A DNA stretch of 64,000 nucleotides from Phycisphaerae bacterium (GTDB lineage: Bacteria > Planctomycetota > Phycisphaerae > Phycisphaerales > SM1A02), in the NCBI GenBank assembly GCA_002717655.1, contig PBAY01000030.1, forward strand, positions 30,039 through 94,038. Reading direction: 5' to 3'. Under the pieces are notes generated by a model that was not told the origin of the DNA, searched no databases, and saw only the letters and a list, made by a program, of their open reading frames with translations. Positions within the stretch are counted from its first letter, which is position 1. The number at the start of each line of letters is the position of its first letter. A program made the position numbers and the translations under genes. Shown here in pieces: positions 17,284-25,734 of this stretch.

Positions 17284-18080
17284 TGTCTAGAACAGTCATG
17301 ATCATTGGACTCTTTGTTGCTTCGCTGGCTCACTGGATGTTCCTGTCACCATCCATCAAACATGTTTCACAGGAGAATCCGATTGAATCTGCTGCTGTAG
17401 CCATGCGGGAGATTGCCAGAGAGATGCTGCCCACACCTGAGCGTGAGGAGGCAGCGGAAACTCCCCTGAAAGATCCCGTTCAGGCTCAACCAACGCCTCC
17501 TCCTGTTGAACCTCCTGCTGAACAGCCTGCTGTGGAGCCGGAAAGGATGGTTGAAAAACCTGTTCCTCCAGCTCCGAATCTGAGCAGAACAGCTGAATCA
17601 CGTCGCGCTTCACTGGATCGCCGTGGTGATTTCAGTGGCGACCGTAATGGAAATCAGCGGCCAGTTCTCAGGATCGACTGGGGACAACCTGATCAGGCCA
17701 TGTCTATCGTCAAGGCTGGAGACATGCGTCTGGTCATGCTTACCTCTTCTGGTGGTATCGCAGGTGAGATCCAACCGACTGAACATGGCTGGACGAGAAT
17801 TGACAGTCAGGCGCCGGATCTTTCCGGCTACTCGAATCGTGTGAGAATCGTCGATTCCACAACAGCATTTTCCCAGGCATCATCCTTGTGCAAAAACGGC
17901 GAACGTCTTGCCGTTCTGCTCCCACTGACTCTAGAACACAAATTACGGACCCAACAAATTCGAGTTGCCACTGAAGCTGGCGTCGAATCATCAGCAATTC
18001 TGGCTTTCTATGGCCGGTTTCGAATTGATGGTGGATCGGTCGCCTTTGATATCAGTGGATATGAACGGAGAACATCATGA
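17283..18080 (+). CDS. TonB-like proline-rich trans-periplasmic protein
   Basis: A 265-residue protein with a single N-terminal membrane helix (ending SLAHWMFL, with Ser and His where TonB has its Ser-His pair but one residue closer). A Pro/Glu-rich periplasmic stretch at about residues 60-100 follows (such as PTPPPVEPPAEQPAVEPE), then a C-terminal domain of about 150 residues. The layout and position after ExbB and ExbD match TonB. The C-terminal domain does not show the usual TonB motif (YP and a G-x-V-x-V-x-F pattern), so the outer-membrane partner is probably not a standard TonB-dependent receptor. A TolA-like role is an alternative. Confidence 0.6.
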   Translation: MSRTVMIIGLFVASLAHWMFLSPSIKHVSQENPIESAAVAMREIAREMLPTPEREEAAETPLKDPVQAQPTPPPVEPPAEQPAVEPERMVEKPVPPAPNLSRTAESRRASLDRRGDFSGDRNGNQRPVLRIDWGQPDQAMSIVKAGDMRLVMLTSSGGIAGEIQPTEHGWTRIDSQAPDLSGYSNRVRIVDSTTAFSQASSLCKNGERLAVLLPLTLEHKLRTQQIRVATEAGVESSAILAFYGRFRIDGGSVAFDISGYERRTS

Positions 18081-18571
18081 AAAGATTCATTCTTGGAACA
18101 CTGGCTGGAATCCTGATCGTCGCCGCTATTGTCACGATGGTGCCGGAACGCGCCCATTCACTGATTGATCAGGCGGGTGACGTTCGGAACATGCTGAACG
18201 ATGTCGTCGCACGACTTGAGCAGATGGAGGAAAGAAACTCAAGGGAAGTGATCCAGATCGATGAGCTTGATCCTCGAGATGATGATCAGCATGCGGAGTC
18301 AGAGACCATTGAAATCGTGCTTGAAGAGCAACGTGAATCGATCTCTGATCCGGTAGCGGAATTCAATGAGCCAAGAGAGACTCCTGCTCCTGAGACGGTC
18401 GTCATTCCCGAATCCGTGGAACGGCAAACCGTCAATTTCGACAATCTGGCAGCCGGTCTGGCACGCGTGAGCGGGGCACTTGAACGACTGAATCGAACCA
18501 TGAAACCAGGAACCAGGTCAAAGCCTCGATCAGAACCAGACGCATCGAATATCGATGGAAATGCCTCATGA
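18077..18571 (+). CDS. Single-helix membrane protein of unknown function
   Basis: A 164-residue protein with an N-terminal membrane helix (about residues 3-22), then a short helical segment (RNMLNDVVARLEQMEER) and an acidic disordered middle rich in Glu, Asp and Pro. A second helical segment (FDNLAAGLARVSGALERL) precedes a basic C-terminus. It is probably anchored in the inner membrane with the rest in the periplasm. No family was recognised. It overlaps the TonB-like gene by 4 bases and is followed by the 121-bp gap before the sigma-factor gene. Confidence 0.65.
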   Translation: MKRFILGTLAGILIVAAIVTMVPERAHSLIDQAGDVRNMLNDVVARLEQMEERNSREVIQIDELDPRDDDQHAESETIEIVLEEQRESISDPVAEFNEPRETPAPETVVIPESVERQTVNFDNLAAGLARVSGALERLNRTMKPGTRSKPRSEPDASNIDGNAS

Positions 18572-18692
18572 AAAACGGACTTGAGCTCGATCACGCCGGC
18601 ATTCATACCCAAACCGGTCCTCCTGCAATTCGGTGCCAGAGCATAGACTGGTATTCGTTCACAGGCAGTGCTGTGTCGGGAGATGATGTCGC

Positions 18693-19514
18693 GTGGTCGC
18701 AGATCAAGTCCGCCAACTCTGGGATGTCGCTCAAGCCGCATGGCCTGGTGTGTCATGGCCTTTGGAGATGTTTCAATCGCATCTGGGACGGGATGTGCCA
18801 AGCCACGTCGAAGATCTCTATGTCGCAGGTGCAGCAGGGCATCGAATGTCCGAGGCCTGGGCTGCAATCGATGAGGCGTATCGAATCATGGTGATTCGGC
18901 GACTGCAACGATCAGCAAGAGCTGATCTGGAAGCAGAAGATCTCTGGTCGGAATCTCTTGCTCGAATGATGCGTGATGATCCTGAATCAGGAACCAATGA
19001 ATCAGGTGAACCCCTGATGCACATTGTGAGATACCGTGGCATCACTCGACTTCCATGGCATTTTCTGGCTGCCGCACGAACCATCGCCATTGATCGCCAT
19101 CGCCGTCAGTCACGGAGGCCACAGGAAGTGGCTTCCGAAGCTGTGCTGGAACTTGCCAAGGGAGATGATCCTGCAGTGATTGCGGGTCAGCATGAGCTAG
19201 CGGACACGCTTGCCAATGCTGTTGTGCAGGCATTCCGAGGATTAAAAGCAGAGCACCAGTTTCTTCTTGCAGCCATCTATCGTGATGGCAACGCCAAGGC
19301 GGATGCTGGTCGGATCGCGGGCCTTTCGCCCTGGCAGACTTCAAGAGAGCTTCGCAAGGCGGAGGATCAGTTGCGTCTCCAGGTGCAACATGCGATTCCC
19401 GGGCAGTGGAGTCCGGAAACAAAGGCAGCATGGGATGAAGGGTGGCGTCACTGCTGGAAGCAACTGGCTCACCTTCATTCAGGCGATGATTCTCTTTCGG
19501 AAGGCGCAGCATGA
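18693..19514 (+). CDS. ECF-type RNA polymerase sigma factor
   Basis: A 273-residue protein. The region-2-like part is visible as LEAEDLWSESLARM followed by FLAAARTIAIDRHRRQSRR, matching the sigma-70 region 2.3-2.4 pattern (xxxARNxAIDxxRRxxR). A helix-turn-helix of region-4 type follows (VQAFRGLKAEHQFLLAAIY then AGRIAGLSPWQTSRELRKAE). Regions 3 and 1.1 are absent, as in ECF sigma factors. There are extra N-terminal (about 70 residues) and C-terminal (about 45 residues, Trp-rich) extensions. The GTG at 18693 is the first start in frame after a TGA. It overlaps the next gene, a putative anti-sigma factor. It may direct transcription of this cluster. Confidence 0.7.
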   Translation: MVADQVRQLWDVAQAAWPGVSWPLEMFQSHLGRDVPSHVEDLYVAGAAGHRMSEAWAAIDEAYRIMVIRRLQRSARADLEAEDLWSESLARMMRDDPESGTNESGEPLMHIVRYRGITRLPWHFLAAARTIAIDRHRRQSRRPQEVASEAVLELAKGDDPAVIAGQHELADTLANAVVQAFRGLKAEHQFLLAAIYRDGNAKADAGRIAGLSPWQTSRELRKAEDQLRLQVQHAIPGQWSPETKAAWDEGWRHCWKQLAHLHSGDDSLSEGAA

Positions 19515-20050
19515 ATACCGCAGCACCTCTTGATCAACTTGGTAACGAACAACTTGCTGAAGCATTGCAGGCTGCAATGAAAGAACATGCAGGAAGTGAC
19601 TGGAGCGAGCTCAATCCCGAATCGATCGCCGCGCTGGCACAGGGTCGAGGTGATGAGCTGCCTGCTCAGGAACGTACTGATCTACTGCGACGAATCGCCT
19701 CCGACCCCGATCTGGGGATCTTGATCCGGGAACTTCAGGAAGATCTTAGAGATTCACTCGCCCGTCCGCGTTTCATGTCGACACGATCCATCATCCGTAC
19801 GGCATGGGCCGCCTGTCTCATTGGCCTGCTGACCCTTACGTCGATTCGCCTCACCCGGGGAACTGACACACGATCCATTGAAGTACTGGATGCTGAATCA
19901 GGGGGTCCTGAATTCCTCAATGATCTCGGCAACGCCGGCACTCAGGTTCCATCAGCCCTTTTCTATGATCCGATTTTCGTCGGCCTGTTCCTGCTGGTCG
20001 TCATACTCGGGGCTTGTTCCTTCTGGCCACAGCGGAGTTCTCGTACATGA
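19511..20050 (+). CDS. Putative membrane anti-sigma factor
   Basis: A 179-residue protein with a cytoplasmic-looking N-terminal 90 residues (including DLLRRIASDPDLGILIREL), a membrane helix at about residues 97-113, a short loop, and a second helix at about 150-172. It is coupled by ATGA to the sigma-factor gene. That coupling, plus a soluble N-terminus before a membrane anchor, is the usual layout of ECF anti-sigma factors. It lacks the His-Cys-Cys zinc motif of the ZAS class, so the call rests on context and topology. Confidence 0.5.
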   Translation: MNTAAPLDQLGNEQLAEALQAAMKEHAGSDWSELNPESIAALAQGRGDELPAQERTDLLRRIASDPDLGILIRELQEDLRDSLARPRFMSTRSIIRTAWAACLIGLLTLTSIRLTRGTDTRSIEVLDAESGGPEFLNDLGNAGTQVPSALFYDPIFVGLFLLVVILGACSFWPQRSSRT

Positions 20051-21018
20051 TGAATGTTCTGTTCGGCAGCCTCACCGTCTTCTGGCTGTTGATCGGTTCA
20101 GCTTCCGCTGAGGTCGCTGGTGATCAGAAGCCATCAATAGCTGCCGAAATCGCTGATCTTCTGGCTGATGGAACTTCCGTTGAAGCCATTACAAATTTGA
20201 TTGACACCTGTGGTCAGCCCCAGATCATCATCATCCCGCCACGACCGGGTGAACCGCTGCAGGAAACGGTTGTTTCACGCGTTGGTGATTCACTTGCAAG
20301 TCTTGGAATCAACAGTCTCGATGGTGAACGGGTGAATGCGGAGCAGGAAAGGGAGGCGGATCTCGCCTATTCCCAATCCAATGATGCTGCTGCCGCTACA
20401 CGAATTCTTCTGGCACGCGCGGGTGACTATGAATTGAACTGGTCAATGGATGTCGCCATGGAAGGTCCCATGGAGATCTATGGTGTCGAGACCTGGGAAG
20501 CAAAAGTCGATCTTCATGCAACACTTGTTGATCTTGTCACTGGAGAGGAAATCGAGTCGATCACTGCGACACAGGCTGCTCGACAACAGACACGTGAACG
20601 TGCATTGGATCAAGCAATCGAGACTGTTGTTGGCGTACTGGCTCAAGAGGCTGCATTACCGATACTTTCCAGCTGGTATGGAATGGCATCAGGAGACGGA
20701 TTTGTTCAAGTCCGTATCTCAGCCAGTTCAGCTGGTGTGGATCAAATTCAGCAACAACTGGCCGGGGTGGAAGGTGTGCAATCTGTGATGAGAAGTCTGC
20801 CCGCTGAGCCGCCTCGCCTGATGGTTCATGGCAGCTTGAATGCGCAGGAGTTGAGCATTCGAATCGGTCAGGGAGAACCGATTTCCTGTAGAGAACTGCT
20901 CATTGTTTCGGTAACTCGTTCGTCATGGATACTCTGGGCTGGAATCGGCTCCTTGGCCATTCTGGTCATTGCCAGTCGGCTTGTCAGTCGAAATCGACGT
21001 CCCTCTGCCGCCCTATGA
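20047..21018 (+). CDS. Exported, C-terminally anchored protein of unknown function
   Basis: A 323-residue protein starting at an ATGATG that overlaps the previous stop, with GGAG upstream. It has a signal peptide (ending SASA-EVAG), about 280 periplasmic residues, then a membrane helix near residue 300 and a short basic cytoplasmic tail. The middle has the pattern VDLHATLVDLVTGEEIESI followed by ARQQTRERALDQAIETVVG. This resembles the 'output of a lipoprotein with variant state' layout seen in CsgG/FlgT-type envelope proteins, but no family assignment is firm. A later segment (QIQQQLAGVEGVQSVMRS) looks like a small alpha-beta repeat. Confidence 0.65.
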   Translation: MMNVLFGSLTVFWLLIGSASAEVAGDQKPSIAAEIADLLADGTSVEAITNLIDTCGQPQIIIIPPRPGEPLQETVVSRVGDSLASLGINSLDGERVNAEQEREADLAYSQSNDAAAATRILLARAGDYELNWSMDVAMEGPMEIYGVETWEAKVDLHATLVDLVTGEEIESITATQAARQQTRERALDQAIETVVGVLAQEAALPILSSWYGMASGDGFVQVRISASSAGVDQIQQQLAGVEGVQSVMRSLPAEPPRLMVHGSLNAQELSIRIGQGEPISCRELLIVSVTRSSWILWAGIGSLAILVIASRLVSRNRRPSAAL

Positions 21019-21155
21019 CGCGAATAAACAGGATGTCAGCCGCAGATTCGCCTGCTTTGGACACATCCGACCCCTGTCGAGGACAATACAGGACCAGTAT
21101 CTGGCTCGCCCATACTGGCTCAATTGACTGCAAGAAACCCGCCGACAAGCGTCTC

Positions 21156-21169
21156 CGTTCATATGAACG
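21156..21169. promoter_or_regulatory. 14-base perfect palindrome upstream of the YcfL-like gene
   Basis: CGTTCATATGAACG is its own reverse complement. It lies in the 196-bp gap between two parts of the envelope cluster, 46 bases before the lipoprotein start. It may be a regulator binding site; nothing in the window identifies the regulator. Confidence 0.35.
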
Positions 21170-21214
21170 CTTCAGGCACTGATTCAGGAATGAAGCTTTC
21201 TCAGGAGTTTGAAC

Positions 21215-21616
21215 ATGTACAGAATTCTTCCTCTCATGACACTCGTCTGCCTGATGCTCACTGCTTGCGGCAGTGTCAACACAGTCACCACGAACGATCC
21301 GCGCCGAACAAATGTTGACTATTCCAAGATCGACATGAATCCCGTATTGAAAAGCCAGATTCGTGTTGAAGGTGTGATGGCACGTGACATCAATGGCGTT
21401 CTTCAAGGTCAGGTCACCCTGCAGAACCGATCATCATCCGCAAAGGATATTCAAACACGATTTGAATGGTTCTCTGCTGAAGGCATGCAGGTAGATGAAT
21501 CGAGTACCGTCTGGAACACCTATACCATTCAAGCCGGCGAAATCCGTTCCATAACTGGGACGGCAGGGAGTGCCGTGGCAAAAGACTTCAGATTTGGCAT
21601 CAAACCGCTCCGCTAA
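21215..21616 (+). CDS. YcfL-like (DUF1425) lipoprotein
   Basis: The ATG at 21215, 7 bases after CAGGAG, opens a 133-residue protein with a signal and lipobox (MLTACG). The body fits the DUF1425/YcfL beta-sandwich: KSQIRVEGVMARDINGVLQ, then QVTLQNRSSSAKDIQTRFEWF and MQVDESSTVWNTYTIQAGE (conserved RFxWFDxxGxxxxxxxxxWxxxxLxxGE pattern). In E. coli ycfL is next to lpoB, the activator of penicillin-binding protein PBP1b. Here too the next gene encodes a CsgG/LpoB-like protein. It may be an outer-membrane lipoprotein. Confidence 0.82.
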   Translation: MYRILPLMTLVCLMLTACGSVNTVTTNDPRRTNVDYSKIDMNPVLKSQIRVEGVMARDINGVLQGQVTLQNRSSSAKDIQTRFEWFSAEGMQVDESSTVWNTYTIQAGEIRSITGTAGSAVAKDFRFGIKPLR

Positions 21617-21646
21617 TACGCATGTAGAGGTGAAGGAGTGGCTCTG

Positions 21647-23833
21647 ATGTCTCCACGACCCGCGATACTCGCACTTGTGATGATGGCGCCTCTCGCGATC
21701 ATTCCGGCCACCATGACACATGCTGATCTGGGCATCGAGTTCATGGTGCCGGTTCTGGCAGATGACGACGAACAACAGGATGCACTTCAGGTACAACAGC
21801 CTGAAGAGGTTCGATCCAGTCGACCTGATGGATTTGTTCATGATGTAACAGTTGCACGCACTCCGCAGGATGCAATCAATTCCGTCGCCCAGCGACTTCG
21901 AAATGAAGGTGATGATGGTGCTTCCTGGATCGAAATCAACGGTCAGATGGCCGTCGTCAGTTCTGGTTCAGGATCATGGGATACGAGCATTGCCAATCCA
22001 AACCTGCAGTTGATCGAACAACGTCTTGCGTGGATGCAGGCAGCAATGGGGGCCAAGTCCGCCATGGCACGCTTCATCCAAGGCGCATCGGTGGCCAGTA
22101 AGGAACGAATCAATGAAGAACTGTCGACTCGAGACACCGACACACTGAGCCGGATCAATTCCCGGCGTGAACTTCAGGAAGACATCACTTCGAGTACCAG
22201 CGCATTTCTTCGTGGCGCGATGCTGTATGAACTTGTTGAGGACACTGAAGCTGGATCAGTCTCAGTCACACTTGTTTCAACACCGGGCAGTCAACAACTT
22301 CTGCAGGTGCGTGGAAGTGGTGTAAGCGGTGCCAGAGATCTCAAGCAGGGGCTCCAGGCCTTGACCGCAGAAATACGTGCCGGTGTCGTTCCACCGACCG
22401 GTGGTCGATTTCTTGAGAACCCCTCAACTGGTGCATGGACCTGGGTGGCATTCGGTGCCGAACCTGTTGACCCAACAAGAACAGGTCGCGTTCGCCAACT
22501 TGCTGTTGAGAACGCGCAACGTACCGCTCGACTCCGTGCTGAAAGAGCGATGTTGGCATTGCTGCGAGGTGAATCGCTCGTTGAAGAAGATGTGCTGGAT
22601 GCCCGTTATCAGGAGATACTCTCTCAGACCGATGATCTCCTGACGCGTACCAGTGATCTTGATGTTGAAAAACTGTCTGATCAGGCCACCAGTTCCACAC
22701 GCAGCGCCGTGGCCTCTGGTCAACTTCCGGCAGGGCTTCGCAGCTTCAAGATGCAAGGTGCCGCGGGCATCTGGCAGTACTGCGTGTTGACCTATGAACC
22801 GCAATCCTGGCAGACCCCGACAGATCCAACTGAATCTGCCCCTCAACAAGTTCCTGATCAACAGAAGCCTGATGCTGATGTATTCAAGGTTTCATCTGAT
22901 TCGGAAGGTATTCAGATTCTGGCTGCCGGTACCGGCACAACACGTGAAGCAGCTATCAAAAGTGCGCTGCTTGAAGCCATTTCCATGGTGAATGGGGCGC
23001 TTGTCGAGGGACAGACAGAGACAAGGCAGATTTATGAAACCGCCATCAAGGAATTTGAAGGCCGCCTTGGCCGGAACGTGTCCTCGCAATCAATCTCCAG
23101 TGAATCGATTGAGACGACGTCAAATGGTCTGGTAACTCGGTATCGAATTCTTGATGAAGGCGAACTTCCACCAGAGGCGCCTGAACGTGCTGCCGGTGAC
23201 AACTTTCAGGTTTCCATTCAGGCTGAAGTCGCCGTATTCGATCCTGACAATCCCCGCCCCACTGGACGCCCGACCATAGCCGTACTGCCGATGCAGATCG
23301 TGAGTTTCATGCAACCTCCGGATCGGAATCCCATGACTCCATCCGAGGTCCGCACCTATTTGACCGACAACATCACGCGTGATCTTGTACGGCGCAATGA
23401 ATTCAAGGTTCTTGACGAACGATATGTTCAGGAGCTCGAGGCGCAACGGAAGCAGATCATGGATCAGGTACGCGAGGGTAATGCGGACATGCGTGAAGTC
23501 CTCAAGCTTGGACAGGAATTGACGGCTGATTACCTCATCATGGGAACTGTTGAAAGTCTGAACAACCAGAAATGGCGGCAGCTGGTGAAGATCCGGGACA
23601 GCTATGAAACCCGTGAAATGCTTAATGTCAATATCCAGATGCAGTTGGTCAATGTCTCAACTGGTGAAATCGTCTGGACCGACCATTACCGCAACTCATG
23701 GGACACGATCGAACTTGCCAGTCGCGACAAGGAAGATCGAGCGCTTCCGTCTGTGATTTTCGGTATGAACGTCGCAAGTGAAGCGATACAGAACTCCCTT
23801 CAGGACTATCTGGATTCCCGCAAGAAGGAATGA
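21647..23833 (+). CDS. Large exported protein with C-terminal CsgG/LpoB-like domain
   Basis: A 728-residue protein starting at the ATG 8 bases after AAGGAG, with a signal peptide. Two repeated-type modules come first, the second opening with IQILAAGTGTTREAAIKSA, a phrase like the N-terminal domain of FlgT and related envelope proteins. The last 200 residues form a CsgG/LpoB-like domain: PTIAVLPMQI, then LTDNITRDLVRRNEFKVLD, LKLGQELTADYLIMGTVES, and NIQMQLVNVSTGEIVWTDH. CsgG is an outer-membrane export pore for curli and LpoB activates a peptidoglycan synthase, so the fold alone does not tell the function. No curli genes are nearby. Its stop overlaps the frame of the next gene. Confidence 0.78.
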   Translation: MSPRPAILALVMMAPLAIIPATMTHADLGIEFMVPVLADDDEQQDALQVQQPEEVRSSRPDGFVHDVTVARTPQDAINSVAQRLRNEGDDGASWIEINGQMAVVSSGSGSWDTSIANPNLQLIEQRLAWMQAAMGAKSAMARFIQGASVASKERINEELSTRDTDTLSRINSRRELQEDITSSTSAFLRGAMLYELVEDTEAGSVSVTLVSTPGSQQLLQVRGSGVSGARDLKQGLQALTAEIRAGVVPPTGGRFLENPSTGAWTWVAFGAEPVDPTRTGRVRQLAVENAQRTARLRAERAMLALLRGESLVEEDVLDARYQEILSQTDDLLTRTSDLDVEKLSDQATSSTRSAVASGQLPAGLRSFKMQGAAGIWQYCVLTYEPQSWQTPTDPTESAPQQVPDQQKPDADVFKVSSDSEGIQILAAGTGTTREAAIKSALLEAISMVNGALVEGQTETRQIYETAIKEFEGRLGRNVSSQSISSESIETTSNGLVTRYRILDEGELPPEAPERAAGDNFQVSIQAEVAVFDPDNPRPTGRPTIAVLPMQIVSFMQPPDRNPMTPSEVRTYLTDNITRDLVRRNEFKVLDERYVQELEAQRKQIMDQVREGNADMREVLKLGQELTADYLIMGTVESLNNQKWRQLVKIRDSYETREMLNVNIQMQLVNVSTGEIVWTDHYRNSWDTIELASRDKEDRALPSVIFGMNVASEAIQNSLQDYLDSRKKE

Positions 23834-23835
23834 AC

Positions 23836-25212
23836 ATGATCTCCTCCATTATTCTGGCGATTCTGGCGATGTTTCAGCCCGAGGCAATTGATCGGGCTGT
23901 TGAACGCGCTTCGTCGAGCAGTTTGATCGGCTCAAGTGGAGCCTTGATCGAGGAAGAGGAAGCCATCGCATGGGCATCTGAACCAATCTCCAATCAGACC
24001 GTTACTCAGAAAGGCTGGGAGTCGCGCCTGCGATTGAAGGCTGAACGGAAACTTGTGACTCAGGTTGCCATGAAACTCGCGATGTCCATGCCGGGCCATA
24101 CCATCGAAGAAGAACAGGTTCTGGAGAGGATTTCACCGACGATTCAACAGCGTGGGGGCATGAGTCTTGATCGTCGGTGGGTTGCACTGAGCTGCCCGAT
24201 CCCTTCACGGGTTCACCGTGTCAAGATCAAAGGCGATCAGGCGGTTCAAGATCAGGAGAAGCTGACACTCGCCGTTCTTCCGTTCAAGGAAATCGGGCCT
24301 GATCCCCAGACTGGAATTGGGAAACTGGCCGCGGCTTCAATGCTCTCAGCCATTGATTCTCCAAATATCACACTTATTGAACGTGATGAGATTGCTCGAA
24401 TTCTGGATGCCCGTGAGTTTTCCAAGCTCGATGTAACTGAAGATGGAACAGGAATGTTCATCGGAAGACTGATGAATGCTCGTTATCTCCTGATGGGAAC
24501 AATCGGCAGAGGTGGGCCAGGCGAATGGATTCTGACCGGGCGAATCATCGATACCACCACTGGTGAAATCGTCGAAGGGCATCGCGCTGCTATTTCAATC
24601 TTCAGTTCAGGTCAGTCGATGGTGGATGGAACTCGCGCCTTGGCCCTTGAAATGGGTCTACGATCTCCAGAAGGTGAAAAGCCCGAACCGGTTGAACTGC
24701 ATGAACCAGCCGAATCCGGAACCGTGGAGTCAATGGTGCGAGCCGTGCCTCGAGGTGGACCAAATCCATTGACACTTCAAATGAATCCTGTTCAGGCAGC
24801 CTATGAAGAAGGTCAGTCGGTCCACTTTCAGATACACACCAAGAAAGCCGGCTATCTGACGATGCTGATGATCGGTGCTGATGGGAAGATCGTGACACTC
24901 GTGCCCAATCCAGAAGCCCGCTCGGTCTATCTGGAAGCAGGGGAATCCTTGAGTATTCCGACACTCGCGATGAGGTTCTACTTTCTCATCCAACCGCCAC
25001 ATGGTCTGGCAAGAATCAAGGCCTTCATCACTGATGAGCCATTGGTGATTCCAGGATCATTTGATGATCATCGAAAGGATCTCCTTCAGTTAGTCCGGAC
25101 CGGACGAATCGGCGGAGAGGGCGACAGCCCGCTGAACACTTCCGAGTGGACCAGTGCGGAAATCCAGTTTCTGACCCGCGAAGCGGCCCCTGAGAAGCCA
25201 GTAAACCGTTGA
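23836..25212 (+). CDS. CsgG/LpoB-like protein with DUF4384 domain
   Basis: A 458-residue exported protein. The ATG at 23836 is 6 bases after AAGGA; an ATG at 23830 overlaps the upstream stop. After the hydrophobic N-terminus comes a region of about 110 residues of unknown type, then a CsgG-like domain (LTLAVLPFKEIGP, ITLIERDEIARILDAREF, LMNARYLLMGTIGRG, GRIIDTTTGEIVEGHRA). From about residue 320 a DUF4384 domain follows (VHFQIHTKKAGYLTMLMIG, GKIVTLVPNP, IKAFITDEPL), a beta-sandwich common in surface-associated proteins. It is paired with the larger CsgG-like protein and may form a hetero-oligomeric outer-membrane ring with it. Confidence 0.78.
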   Translation: MISSIILAILAMFQPEAIDRAVERASSSSLIGSSGALIEEEEAIAWASEPISNQTVTQKGWESRLRLKAERKLVTQVAMKLAMSMPGHTIEEEQVLERISPTIQQRGGMSLDRRWVALSCPIPSRVHRVKIKGDQAVQDQEKLTLAVLPFKEIGPDPQTGIGKLAAASMLSAIDSPNITLIERDEIARILDAREFSKLDVTEDGTGMFIGRLMNARYLLMGTIGRGGPGEWILTGRIIDTTTGEIVEGHRAAISIFSSGQSMVDGTRALALEMGLRSPEGEKPEPVELHEPAESGTVESMVRAVPRGGPNPLTLQMNPVQAAYEEGQSVHFQIHTKKAGYLTMLMIGADGKIVTLVPNPEARSVYLEAGESLSIPTLAMRFYFLIQPPHGLARIKAFITDEPLVIPGSFDDHRKDLLQLVRTGRIGGEGDSPLNTSEWTSAEIQFLTREAAPEKPVNR

Positions 25213-25326
25213 TTCATTGATTTCGTGAATCAGTCGCAAGTGCGAAGAGATCCTGCGTCTCCATGAATACAGAAGGAATTCCTGGCACTTGAGGTGTCCG
25301 GGAACCGCCTCAACGGAGACCTCATC

Positions 25327-25734
25327 ATGCTTCACCATTGGATCGTTCTGACCCTGTGTGCCGCTGGCACGCTATGTGGATGCGCAAGTGTTACGCAAGT
25401 AGAAGCGGGAAGACACGATCGCTTCCGGAATGCATTGGTTGAATCCTGTCGCTCCATCAAGGCCAGTGATTTCCAGGCTGCCCGTGGGCACCTCCGTCAG
25501 GCCAGTACGCTGGCGAATGGACATGAGCAGACGGCGAAGGTCGCCGACCTGCGACTGGTCTGCCATGGCGCCGAAGCACTCAATGCGGGACGCCCCAGAG
25601 AGGCGGCCAGTTCATGGCTTGCCATTCAGGATCGCTCATTGAAGAACCAGCTGGTAGGACTGGCACATGAAGAAGGCATCGACCTGATGATGCTTACGTC
25701 CAATCGTCAGGCTGGCGAAGGAGTCAACCCATGA
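25327..25734 (+). CDS. Small lipoprotein A', diverged copy of A
   Basis: The ATG at 25327 (GGAG 8 bases upstream) opens a 135-residue protein with a signal and lipobox (TLCGC). The helical body aligns with A (14544): KASDFQAARGHLRQASTLA, KVADLRLVCHGAEA, GRPREAASSWLAIQDRS and EEGIDL match A at the same spacing. Together with B' it repeats the A/B pair that opens the cluster. It overlaps B' by ATGA. Confidence 0.72.
   Translation: MLHHWIVLTLCAAGTLCGCASVTQVEAGRHDRFRNALVESCRSIKASDFQAARGHLRQASTLANGHEQTAKVADLRLVCHGAEALNAGRPREAASSWLAIQDRSLKNQLVGLAHEEGIDLMMLTSNRQAGEGVNP

Noticed and set aside
18568..18894. Open frame whose ATG overlaps the stop of the gene ending at 18571
   Set aside because: The overlap looked like another coupled gene, but its product has no pattern and it covers 200 bases of the sigma-factor gene in another frame, which has clear motifs.
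21647..25212. Curli (csg) export locus
   Set aside because: The CsgG-like domains are embedded in much larger proteins and no CsgA, CsgB, CsgE or CsgF homologue is near.
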